Assembly (NCBI GenBank): GCA_905236545.1
Contig: CAJOQO010000234.1
Span: 1 to 12,845 of the forward strand
Length of the DNA stretch: 12,845 nucleotides
Source: an uncultured Lachnospiraceae bacterium
GTDB lineage: Bacteria > Bacillota > Clostridia > Lachnospirales > Lachnospiraceae
Direction of reading: 5' to 3'
Below, piece by piece: positions 6,637 through 12,845 of the stretch. The translations under genes were made by a program, and so were the position numbers. The notes under the pieces are model-generated. The model did no database searches and had not been told where the DNA came from. It saw only the letters and a program-made list of their open reading frames with translations. Position 1 is the stretch's first letter; each line of letters starts with the position of its first letter.

Positions 6637-9561
6637 ATGGGAATCAGCGTAAAAAGGATTGTCCTGACAACCGTTCTGGCGGTACTGCTTGTGATCGTGT
6701 TCGGATGGGTCATCATGATGCAGAATCATGCGACACTGGTCAGAAACCATGCCGGGGATGAAACGCTGAAGCTGGATGTGGTTGCGTCGGCGCTGGAGGA
6801 AATCGAGTCCCGCTGGAGGATCATGGAGCAGCGCATCGAGGAGCGGTACAAGGTGGATACCCTGCTTTCCGCGTTTGCGCTGCGCAGTGTTGTTGAACAG
6901 AAGGGCGATCAGGCGGTCGCCCTGTATTCGAATGGTGCAGTGATCAGGGTGCAGGGAGATGAGATCACGGCGCCGGAAGGAATCGACCGCAGGCTTGGCC
7001 TTACCGCGGACCTGATCAAAGGCCGGGATGGCCTCTTTGCGTCTCCGGAGAATAAGGATACGCTTGTGGTTTACAGCAGGATCAGCGGTCCTTATTACTG
7101 TGTGGAATGGAAGGAGAATACCAGTATCCCGCAGGAGGTGGAGCAGACGATTGATATTCCGGGGATTCTGCGTAAGACGGAGACTGCATATGATGTTTAC
7201 GCGCTGTGCGCCGTGAAGGATCCCTCTGCCGAAGGAGAGAGAAGGGTTCTTTACAGCAACGATATTTTTACTGATCTGGAAGAGATATTCAGCATTACAC
7301 AGATGCAGGATCTGTCCATTGAAGAGACGGAGGTGTCAGCCGGAAAGGAACAGAAAGCGCTCTCTTATAAGTCCGGAACCATATCCCTGGAAGGGGCCGG
7401 CTTCCGCTATATCAAGTGTGATGTCCCTGCGATAAACGGCTATCTGATCCTTCTTTCGATTCAGCCAAACCTGTACGTGAAGGCGCTCAGCCAGGGCACT
7501 TATATGTTTACCGCCCTGATCCTTTTCGTTGCGGCCCTGCTTGTCTCCGGCTTCTGCCTGTACGGTTATATTAAGCACAATGACCTGAGCGCTGCGGAGG
7601 AGACGCGGTACCGTCCCTCCAATGTCCGCCGGTTTGTATCGCTGTGCGGTGTGATCGGCGTCATTCTCATCTTTCTGAGCGGCATGCTGATCTATTCGCT
7701 CAACGGTCTGTACGACGATACGGCAAGAGGCAGGGAAAGGCTGAGGATGCTCGAAGAGAGCTTTGACCTGTACGCTGAGCGGATCAAACAGAATATGGAT
7801 CGATTCTCGGACATTTACCTGGACTATGGAACCCACATCGCGGAAGCGATGGACAAATATCCGCAGCTGCGGGAGCAATCCGTTCTGAAGACGCTTGCGG
7901 ACAGTATCTCGGCTTCTTCCATTACGCTGTACGACGCAAACGGTGATGAAACCGTAAGCAGCGGGGAATACATCGGTCTGTCGCTGGGAAAGAATCCGGA
8001 GTCTGCGACATATGATTTCAGACGGATCCTGAAAGGAGTTCCTTCTGTCGTTCTCAGCAAGAAGGCCGACGAGACAACAGGGCAGAGCGAGGTCAGGATC
8101 GGAGTGCGGATCCGGGACGATTCGGATCCGTCCCGGTATGGGGCTATGATTCTCTGTGTGGATCCGGATACGTGGAATATCGGATTCTTCGATATTACGG
8201 ACTATGTCCTCAGGAATCTGGCAGGTGACGATGTCATCCTGTGCATCGTCAGCCCGGAAACCGGCGAGATCCTCTCGTCCAGTGAGAAGAGTCTGGTTCA
8301 CAGGAAAGTCTCCGCGCTTGGCTTAAGCGAAAGCCAGCTGCAGGGCGGTGTCATTACGGATGGGAACATGGATGACAGAGCCATGTTTGTCACATCACAG
8401 GAGCTGGCTGCCGGCAAGACGGGGAACGACGCGCAGGACAGCGGGACTCTGATCGCTGTTTACGCTGCCCCGAAGGCTTCCCTGTTCGCCGGAATGATGT
8501 CCTCCTCCCTGGCCGGAGCCGTGATGTTTCTCGGGATCTACATTCTTCTTGCGTGGCTCGTAATCGGTCCCTATACCGATGCATTCTATGAGAAGTACAG
8601 AAGAGAGGGCCGGTGGAGGAATGAAACACAGAAGCGATGGAAAGGAGCCGCTGCTTACTTTACCTCGATCCGGCCGGAAAAGACCGGTCTGATCACGATG
8701 GAGGTCATCATCGCTCTGTACCTGATACAGCAGATTCCGATCGCGGACTTCCATACCGCCATTTCCCGCAATTCTGTATACTACTATCTTACTTCCGGGA
8801 ACTGGGAGAAAGGACTGAATCTGTTCGCGATCGCCGGCATCCTGATCCTTCTTGGGCAGATCGTTTTTGCGGTGATCGTGTCACGCCTGATCCTGACGGC
8901 AGTCTCCACCTTCGTGGGCGCGAAGGGGAAGACGATCTGCAGGCTGATCCGGAGCCTTATTCTGTATGTGGCGCTGTTCGCTTTTGTGATCATCGCCCTG
9001 ACCGATATCGGGATCAGTATGGCGGCGATCCTGACGGCGGTCGGAACCCTGGGCATCGCGGTGTCTCTGGGCGCACAGCATTTTGTCTCGGATATCATCG
9101 CCGGACTGACCATGGTCTTTGAGGGAACCGTCCATGTCGGAGATATTGTAAAGCTTGGGAACGGTTCAAAGGTCTATCATGGTGAGGTACGGGAGATCGG
9201 CCTTCGTTTTATCCGGATTCAGACCAGTGACGGCAATATCGTGACGCTCAGCAACCGTGATATCGATATGACCACCAACATGACAACGATGAATTCCCGC
9301 TGCACCTGTTCGTTTACGATTTCCTCCGACAATCCCATCGAGGAGATCGAGGAACTGCTGAAAACAGAGCTGCCAAAGATCGGGGAAGAGGACAGCCGCA
9401 TCCTGTATGGTCCGGTATACTGCGGGATCTCCGCGCTGGAGGCCGGATCCATGACCCTTCTGGTCACGGCAGAATGCAGGGAGCAGGATCTGACGGATGT
9501 GCAGCTTGCGATTAACCATGCGCTGCAGCATATCCTCACGCAAAACGGATACAGGATCTGA
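6637..9561 (+). CDS. MscS-type mechanosensitive channel with two extracytoplasmic domains
   Basis: This is a 974-residue membrane protein whose C-terminal third is an MscS channel. I see eight likely membrane segments, at about 7-26, 289-312, 333-354, 618-644, 683-702, 729-750, 771-790 and 795-827. The last is the pore helix, with the Ala/Gly pattern of MscS (TAVGTLGIAVSLG at 800-812). The cytoplasmic beta domain (about 829-890) and alpha/beta end follow. Starting inside, eight passes put the C-terminus in the cytoplasm, as MscS requires. Two large loops, at about 27-288 and 355-617, would lie outside; the second resembles a Cache-like sensor, weakly. E. coli MscS has 286 residues, so this is a much enlarged form. 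AAGGAG (6620-6625) precedes ATG 6637 with slightly long spacing. It lies 54 bp after the sensor phosphatase and is probably cotranscribed. The channel assignment is firm; the sensor role is inference. Confidence 0.9.
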   Translation: MGISVKRIVLTTVLAVLLVIVFGWVIMMQNHATLVRNHAGDETLKLDVVASALEEIESRWRIMEQRIEERYKVDTLLSAFALRSVVEQKGDQAVALYSNGAVIRVQGDEITAPEGIDRRLGLTADLIKGRDGLFASPENKDTLVVYSRISGPYYCVEWKENTSIPQEVEQTIDIPGILRKTETAYDVYALCAVKDPSAEGERRVLYSNDIFTDLEEIFSITQMQDLSIEETEVSAGKEQKALSYKSGTISLEGAGFRYIKCDVPAINGYLILLSIQPNLYVKALSQGTYMFTALILFVAALLVSGFCLYGYIKHNDLSAAEETRYRPSNVRRFVSLCGVIGVILIFLSGMLIYSLNGLYDDTARGRERLRMLEESFDLYAERIKQNMDRFSDIYLDYGTHIAEAMDKYPQLREQSVLKTLADSISASSITLYDANGDETVSSGEYIGLSLGKNPESATYDFRRILKGVPSVVLSKKADETTGQSEVRIGVRIRDDSDPSRYGAMILCVDPDTWNIGFFDITDYVLRNLAGDDVILCIVSPETGEILSSSEKSLVHRKVSALGLSESQLQGGVITDGNMDDRAMFVTSQELAAGKTGNDAQDSGTLIAVYAAPKASLFAGMMSSSLAGAVMFLGIYILLAWLVIGPYTDAFYEKYRREGRWRNETQKRWKGAAAYFTSIRPEKTGLITMEVIIALYLIQQIPIADFHTAISRNSVYYYLTSGNWEKGLNLFAIAGILILLGQIVFAVIVSRLILTAVSTFVGAKGKTICRLIRSLILYVALFAFVIIALTDIGISMAAILTAVGTLGIAVSLGAQHFVSDIIAGLTMVFEGTVHVGDIVKLGNGSKVYHGEVREIGLRFIRIQTSDGNIVTLSNRDIDMTTNMTTMNSRCTCSFTISSDNPIEEIEELLKTELPKIGEEDSRILYGPVYCGISALEAGSMTLLVTAECREQDLTDVQLAINHALQHILTQNGYRI

Positions 9562-9569
9562 TCCGGAGA

Positions 9570-9653
9570 AAAAGCGGCTGCAGGGAGACAGCCTATGACG
9601 TCCCACAGGACGCCAGTAAGTCGGGCATCTGCAGTCAAAAGCGGCTGCAGGGA
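9570..9653. repeat. 17-bp direct repeat pair before the radical SAM gene
   Basis: AAAAGCGGCTGCAGGGA occurs at 9570-9586 and again, identically, at 9637-9653, 67 bp apart start to start. The second copy ends in the ribosome-binding site of the radical SAM gene; the first therefore carries a similar purine-rich site with no convincing gene behind it. A small hairpin (CGTCC-CACA-GGACG, about 9599-9612) lies between them. A local duplication is the simplest explanation. Confidence 0.8.
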
Positions 9654-9664
9654 GGAGCGTGTAT

Positions 9665-10525
9665 ATGGCCAGGTGTGGTGTGTGCTTCAGGCACTGTGAG
9701 ATACCGGAAGGCGCGGCCGGATTCTGCGGGGCGCGAATCTGCCGGGACGGCCGAGTCACGGCGGGCAATTATGGGAGGATCACTTCGCTGGCGCTTGATC
9801 CGATCGAGAAGAAGCCGCTGCGCCGGTTTTATCCGGGCAGCCTGATCCTTTCCGCGGGCAGCTATGGATGCAATCTTCGCTGTCCCTTCTGCCAGAACCA
9901 TGAGATCTCCTGGTCGGCGGAGGCCATGAAGCTTGCGAAAAGGGCGGAGCTGATCACGCCAAAAGAGCTGGCGAAGCTTGCGGCCGGCTGTCGGAGCAGG
10001 GGAAACATCGGCATTGCATTTACCTACAATGAGCCGCTGATCGGCTATGAGTTCGTGCGGGATACGGCAAGACTGGCAGGAGAAGCCGGCATGAAGACGG
10101 TTCTTGTTACGAACGGGACGGCTGCCCTGCCGGTTCTGGAAGAGCTGGCGCCGTATGTGGATGCCATGAATATCGACCTGAAGGGCTTCACGGATCATTA
10201 CTATACGGATGTGCTGAAAGGAAGCAGGAGGATGGTAATGGAATTCATCTCCCGGTCTGTTCAGGTCTGCCATATTGAGCTGACGACGCTGATCATTCCC
10301 GGAGAAAATGACTCGGAGGAGGAGATGCGTCGGATGTGCGGCTGGATCGCGTCTTTGAAAAATGTGCACGGGGGAAAGAGCGGCCGGGAGATTCCGCTCC
10401 ATATTTCCCGCTTCTTTCCCCGCTTCCATATGCAGGACCGTCCGGCGACAGAGGTCGGCCTGATCCGTCATCTGGCACAGACTGCCCGGGAATATCTGGA
10501 ATATGTGTATACCGGAAACTGCTGA
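9665..10525 (+). CDS. Radical SAM enzyme of the AmmeMemoRadiSam system
   Basis: A 286-residue radical SAM protein related to pyruvate formate-lyase activating enzymes. The cluster motif CxxxCxxC is C69-NLR-C73-PF-C76. TYNEP at 120-124, a strand with VTNGT, and NIDLKG at 169-174 fit the SAM-binding barrel. An N-terminal cysteine set, C4, C7, C11 and C21, with GFCG, is typical of the AmmeMemoRadiSam subfamily and could hold a second metal or cluster. ATG 9665 is preferred to GTG 9659 because GGGAGGAG (9650-9657) sits 7 bases before it but only 1 base before the GTG. The next gene encodes the other two components of this system, fused. The protein stops at YTGNC; as I recall, longer relatives continue with a cysteine-pair tail, which is absent here. 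The substrate is unknown. Family assignment is firm; biochemical role is not. Confidence 0.9.
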   Translation: MARCGVCFRHCEIPEGAAGFCGARICRDGRVTAGNYGRITSLALDPIEKKPLRRFYPGSLILSAGSYGCNLRCPFCQNHEISWSAEAMKLAKRAELITPKELAKLAAGCRSRGNIGIAFTYNEPLIGYEFVRDTARLAGEAGMKTVLVTNGTAALPVLEELAPYVDAMNIDLKGFTDHYYTDVLKGSRRMVMEFISRSVQVCHIELTTLIIPGENDSEEEMRRMCGWIASLKNVHGGKSGREIPLHISRFFPRFHMQDRPATEVGLIRHLAQTAREYLEYVYTGNC

Positions 10526-10575
10526 CGGAAGCGTGAAACCATCCGCAGCCGGCTGACCGGTGTGTTACTATGTTT

Positions 10576-10609
10576 CTGAATCATTGCTGGAAAGAAGGGA
10601 ACGATTCAG
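10576..10609. repeat. Hairpin between radical SAM and Memo-AMMECR1 genes, first
   Basis: CTGAATCATT (10576-10585) pairs with AACGATTCAG (10600-10609) at 9 of 10 positions around a 14-nt purine-rich loop. A C-run follows instead of a T-run, so this is not a standard terminator. The right arm shares ACGATTCA with the hairpin at 252-294. Confidence 0.5.
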
Positions 10610-10615
10610 CCCCCC

Positions 10616-10667
10616 ATTGCTCAGATCCGTCAGATTAGCAAGCTTATCTGACTGGATCTTGAGCAAT
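10616..10667. repeat. Long hairpin 41 bp upstream of the Memo-AMMECR1 gene
   Basis: A stem of about 20 pairs: ATTGCTCA (10616-10623) with TGAGCAAT (10660-10667), GATCC with GGATC, and GTCAGAT with ATCTGAC (46-52 of that block). Two single-base bulges on the right side and a loop of about 10 nt complete it. It is followed by TCCAGAGGG and no T-run. It could be a dispersed palindromic repeat, an mRNA processing site or a regulator of the gene downstream; nothing here decides between these. Confidence 0.75.
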
Positions 10668-10708
10668 TCCAGAGGGTGCTGAAGAATCACAAAAGAAAGG
10701 ATGCAGAC

Positions 10709-12094
10709 ATGTCTGTACTGGCAGCATTCATGGTTCCTCACCCGCCGATGATCGTTCCTGAGATCGGACGGGGGAGTGAGACAAAGATCGCTGAAACCAT
10801 CCGGTCCTATGAGCAGGTGGCGGATGAGATTGCCGCCCTGAATCCGGATACGATTCTGATCTCAAGCCCGCATACGGTTCTGTACGCAGACTATTTTCAT
10901 ATTTCCCCGGGCAGCAGGGCGAAGGGTTCTTTCGCTCAGTTCCGGGCGCCTCAGGTGAGGTTCGGGGAGGAATATGATGAGGAACTGGCGGAGCGGATCT
11001 GCCTTGAGGCAGCGAAGGAGCATTTCCCCGCGGGCGTGAGGGGAGAGCGGGATGCCAGGCTGGATCACGGCGTCATGGTTCCCCTCTGGTTTATCCGGAA
11101 ACGCTGCCCTGCCGGAAGGATCGTCCGGATCGGCCTGTCCGGTCTGCCGCTGACAGAGCATTATCGGTTTGGCATGCTGATCCGGTCGGCAGTGGACGCG
11201 CTGGGAAGAGATGTGGTCTTCGTGGCCAGCGGAGATCTTTCCCATAAGCTGCAGTCATACGGGCCGTACGGATACGCGCCGGAGGGCCCTGCGTATGACC
11301 GGAGGATCATGGAGGACTGCGGCAGGGGCGACTTTGGAAAACTGCTGGACTATGACGAGGTATTCTGCGAGAAGGCGGCGGAATGCGGGCATCGTTCCTT
11401 TGTGATCATGGCAGGCACCCTGGATGGGATGAGTGTGCGTTCCCAGGCGCTCTCCCACCAGGATGTTACCGGCGTCGGCTACGGAATCTGTACCTTTTTC
11501 CCGGAAGGGAAGGATGAGAGCAGGCATTTTCTTGAACAGCATCTTTCAGACCTGGAGGAGCGGCTTTCACGGAAGAGGGAGGCTGCGGATCCGTATGTAA
11601 AGCTTGCCCGGCGCTCTCTGGAAACCTATCTCCTTGAGGGGCGTATGCTGCCGGTTCCGGAGCATCTTCCGGAAGAGCTGCGCAAAACGAGAGCAGGCGC
11701 GTTTGTCTCCATTCATAAGCACGGGAAGCTGCGCGGCTGTATCGGAACGATCGAGCCGGTATGCGGGAGCCTCGCGGAGGAGATCATCCGGAATGCGGTC
11801 AGCGCAGCCACCCGGGATCCCCGGTTTGATCCGGTCACCAGGGACGAGCTGAAATGGCTGGAGATCAATGTAGATGTAATGGGGAAACCGGAAGGGATTG
11901 CATCGGAGGATGAACTCGATGTGAAGCGATACGGCGTGATCGTCACCTGCGGTCACAGACGGGGGCTGCTTCTGCCGGATCTGGAAGGGGTTGACACGCC
12001 GCGGCAGCAGGTGTCCATAGCCCTTCAGAAGGGCGGGATCCGTGAGAGCGAGAGATACCGGATGGAGCGTTTTGAGGTGGTCCGGCATGTATGA
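10709..12094 (+). CDS. Memo-AMMECR1 fusion, AmmeMemoRadiSam components B and A
   Basis: A 461-residue two-domain protein. Residues about 1-275 are a Memo/LigB-like domain related to class III extradiol dioxygenases. Candidate metal or active-site residues are H11 (PHPP), H55 (SSPHT), D119-H120-G121, H179 (SGDLSH) and C226-G-H228. A charged linker (about 276-293) leads to the AMMECR1 domain at about 294-461, with its hallmark LRGCIGTI at 341-348. In many genomes the two domains are separate proteins that neighbour the radical SAM enzyme; here they form one chain beside it, 183 bp downstream. ATG 10709 is chosen over an in-frame start at 10676 because AAAGGATG (10696-10703) precedes it and the domain begins directly afterwards. 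No signal peptide or membrane segment is seen, so it should be cytoplasmic. Reaction unknown; a metal-dependent redox role for the Memo part is inference from the fold. Confidence 0.92.
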   Translation: MSVLAAFMVPHPPMIVPEIGRGSETKIAETIRSYEQVADEIAALNPDTILISSPHTVLYADYFHISPGSRAKGSFAQFRAPQVRFGEEYDEELAERICLEAAKEHFPAGVRGERDARLDHGVMVPLWFIRKRCPAGRIVRIGLSGLPLTEHYRFGMLIRSAVDALGRDVVFVASGDLSHKLQSYGPYGYAPEGPAYDRRIMEDCGRGDFGKLLDYDEVFCEKAAECGHRSFVIMAGTLDGMSVRSQALSHQDVTGVGYGICTFFPEGKDESRHFLEQHLSDLEERLSRKREAADPYVKLARRSLETYLLEGRMLPVPEHLPEELRKTRAGAFVSIHKHGKLRGCIGTIEPVCGSLAEEIIRNAVSAATRDPRFDPVTRDELKWLEINVDVMGKPEGIASEDELDVKRYGVIVTCGHRRGLLLPDLEGVDTPRQQVSIALQKGGIRESERYRMERFEVVRHV

Positions 12095-12122
12095 CAGGAA
12101 GCAACGGAGCGATCCGTACCTC

Positions 12123-12160
12123 CTGGCCGGGGGCAAAAGTACCTTCTGACCCCGGCATCA
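12123..12160. repeat. Dispersed hairpin repeat, copy 2
   Basis: This is related to the repeat at 4795-4832, with 27 of 38 bases identical without gaps; the best kept parts are the GCAAAAG core and the CCCGGCATCA right end. Its stem is shorter, GCCGGGG (12126-12132) with CCCCGGC (12150-12156), because the left end has diverged. It lies 50 bases before the NUDIX start codon in the same orientation as copy 1, again without a following T-run. Confidence 0.7.
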
Positions 12161-12210
12161 TGACAGGCGGAGGAATGGATGTCTGCGGCCGGAGAGATGC
12201 AGGGAGGAAT

Positions 12211-12786
12211 ATGGACGACAGGGAACTGATCTGGGAAGAGATCAACACGGAATCGATCGTACGGGATGAGTGGATCGATTTCAGGCAATCGGCATACCGC
12301 TATCCTGACGGGAAGGTATACGCTCCCTTTTACACCTACAGTAAGAAGGACTATGCCGTGATCGTGGCATCTGATGAGGATGGGCAATATATCTGTGTCC
12401 GTCAGTTCCGCCAGGGAATCAAGGAAGTGACGACAGAGTTTCCCGCAGGCGGGATCGAGTCCGCGGACAGTAGAAGCGCCGGGGAGAATCGCCGGGAAGA
12501 GGATGCGCTGGAATGTGCCAGGAGGGAGCTGCGGGAGGAAACCGGCTACGAGTCATCGGAATGGACGCATCTTCTGACGATTCCGTCAAACGCCACCATC
12601 TGCGACAATTATGCCTGGCTCTTTATGGCTCGCAATTGCAGGAAAACGGGGGAGCAGCATCTTGATGAAACAGAACGCCTGAATGTCCTGAAGCTTTCGG
12701 CGGATCAGATCGAAGAGCGGATCCGCACGGGCGACTTCCAGCAGGCTGTCCATGTCCTGGCGTGGCTGCTGGCTCGGAGGGAATGA
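12211..12786 (+). CDS. NUDIX hydrolase, ADP-ribose pyrophosphatase-like
   Basis: A 191-residue cytoplasmic NUDIX enzyme, likely splitting ADP-ribose or another nucleoside diphosphate linked to a small group. The Nudix box runs from G91 to Y113 and fits GX5EX7REUXEEXGU exactly, with E97, R105-E106, E109-E110 and G112 as key residues. Upstream, FPAGGIE at 77-83 is the segment that in most ADP-ribose hydrolases runs directly into the box; here about 13 extra residues (84-96), rich in Ser, Arg and Glu, separate them. The N-terminal half (WIDFRQSAYRYPDGK, then the VRQFRQG motif) also fits the ADP-ribose pyrophosphatase group. ATG 12211 follows AGGGAGG (12201-12207) closely; longer in-frame starts at 12091 and 12175 would encode unconserved residues, the former running through the dispersed repeat. 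It lies 116 bp after the Memo-AMMECR1 gene; a functional link is not evident. Substrate is inferred. Confidence 0.9.
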   Translation: MDDRELIWEEINTESIVRDEWIDFRQSAYRYPDGKVYAPFYTYSKKDYAVIVASDEDGQYICVRQFRQGIKEVTTEFPAGGIESADSRSAGENRREEDALECARRELREETGYESSEWTHLLTIPSNATICDNYAWLFMARNCRKTGEQHLDETERLNVLKLSADQIEERIRTGDFQQAVHVLAWLLARRE

Positions 12787-12797
12787 ATGAGAAGCTT

Positions 12798-12845
12798 TGT
12801 AGCCCACTCCGGCTGAGCTCTTTGCCGACAGCGATCGGCGTCCGG
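12798..12845. repeat. Partial inverted copy of the palindromic repeat at window end
   Basis: This stretch is the reverse complement of 74-121 with 46 of 48 bases identical; the only differences are at 12830-12831. It covers the flank, the outer stem and part of the inner stem of the element and is cut by the window end. It begins 11 bases after the NUDIX stop codon. If the rest of the element follows, it would form a large hairpin directly behind that gene. Confidence 0.9.

Noticed and set aside
5470..6750. Minus-strand open frame of 426 codons across the phosphatase gene
   Set aside because: Antisense to conserved PP2C motifs; rich in His, Arg and Leu with no domain or ribosome site.
9595..9699. 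34-codon frame that could be a leader peptide for the radical SAM gene
   Set aside because: The start has only a weak site, the frame overlaps the radical SAM start and no regulatory codon run is seen.
10616..10667. Intrinsic terminator after the radical SAM gene
   Set aside because: The stem is strong but long and bulged, and no T-run follows on the + strand; on the minus strand the following bases are G-rich.
10659..10687. Promoter TTGAGC-17 bp-AAGAAT before the Memo-AMMECR1 gene
   Set aside because: Each box matches at only 4 of 6 bases, and the start site would fall on the ribosome-binding site; the -35 box is simply the arm of the hairpin.
1..12845. Composite transposon bounded by the terminal inverted repeats
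   Set aside because: No transposase or recombinase is present, the cargo is housekeeping-like, and each end is itself a palindrome of a dispersed repeat instead of a simple terminal inverted repeat.

Overview
The window looks like ordinary chromosomal DNA from an anaerobic, low-oxygen-type Firmicute, most likely of the Clostridia and perhaps Lachnospiraceae. This is an inference. It rests on the strong AGGAGG-type ribosome sites, an SbcC/SbcD pair of Firmicute style, a SpoIIE-type phosphatase with an extracytoplasmic sensor, an AmmeMemoRadiSam gene pair and many short palindromic intergenic repeats. By eye the G+C content is somewhat above half. All seven genes lie on the + strand, and no transposase, integrase, phage gene, CRISPR array, tRNA or rRNA is visible.

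Layout: 1-328 is gene-free. It holds a large palindromic repeat, an unassigned stretch, a weak promoter candidate and a 43-bp hairpin bounded by 8-bp direct repeats. Next come sbcD (329-1492) and sbcC (1479-4730), translationally overlapped, encoding the Mre11/Rad50-like DNA-end nuclease. After a 130-bp gap with a dispersed hairpin repeat comes a membrane PP2C/SpoIIE phosphatase with an extracytoplasmic sensor and HAMP (4861-6582). It is followed 54 bp later by a 974-residue MscS-type channel carrying two large extracytoplasmic domains (6637-9561). A 103-bp gap containing a 17-bp direct repeat leads to a radical SAM enzyme of the AmmeMemoRadiSam type (9665-10525). A 183-bp gap with two hairpins leads to a Memo-AMMECR1 fusion protein (10709-12094). 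A second copy of the dispersed hairpin repeat precedes a NUDIX hydrolase (12211-12786). The window ends inside an inverted copy of the palindrome found at its start.

How the genes may work together: SbcC and SbcD form one complex. The phosphatase and the channel are neighbours that each combine extracytoplasmic sensing with a membrane output, so they may respond to envelope or osmotic conditions together; this is inference. The radical SAM protein and the Memo-AMMECR1 fusion together supply all three components of the AmmeMemoRadiSam system, whose chemistry I do not know to be established. The NUDIX enzyme probably hydrolyses ADP-ribose or a related nucleotide diphosphate. No gene junction carries a clear intrinsic terminator, so transcription units cannot be separated with confidence.

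The most notable points are the complete AmmeMemoRadiSam set with its B and A parts fused, the double-sensor MscS channel beside the sensor phosphatase, and at least two families of palindromic intergenic repeats. One of these families bounds the window in inverted orientation.
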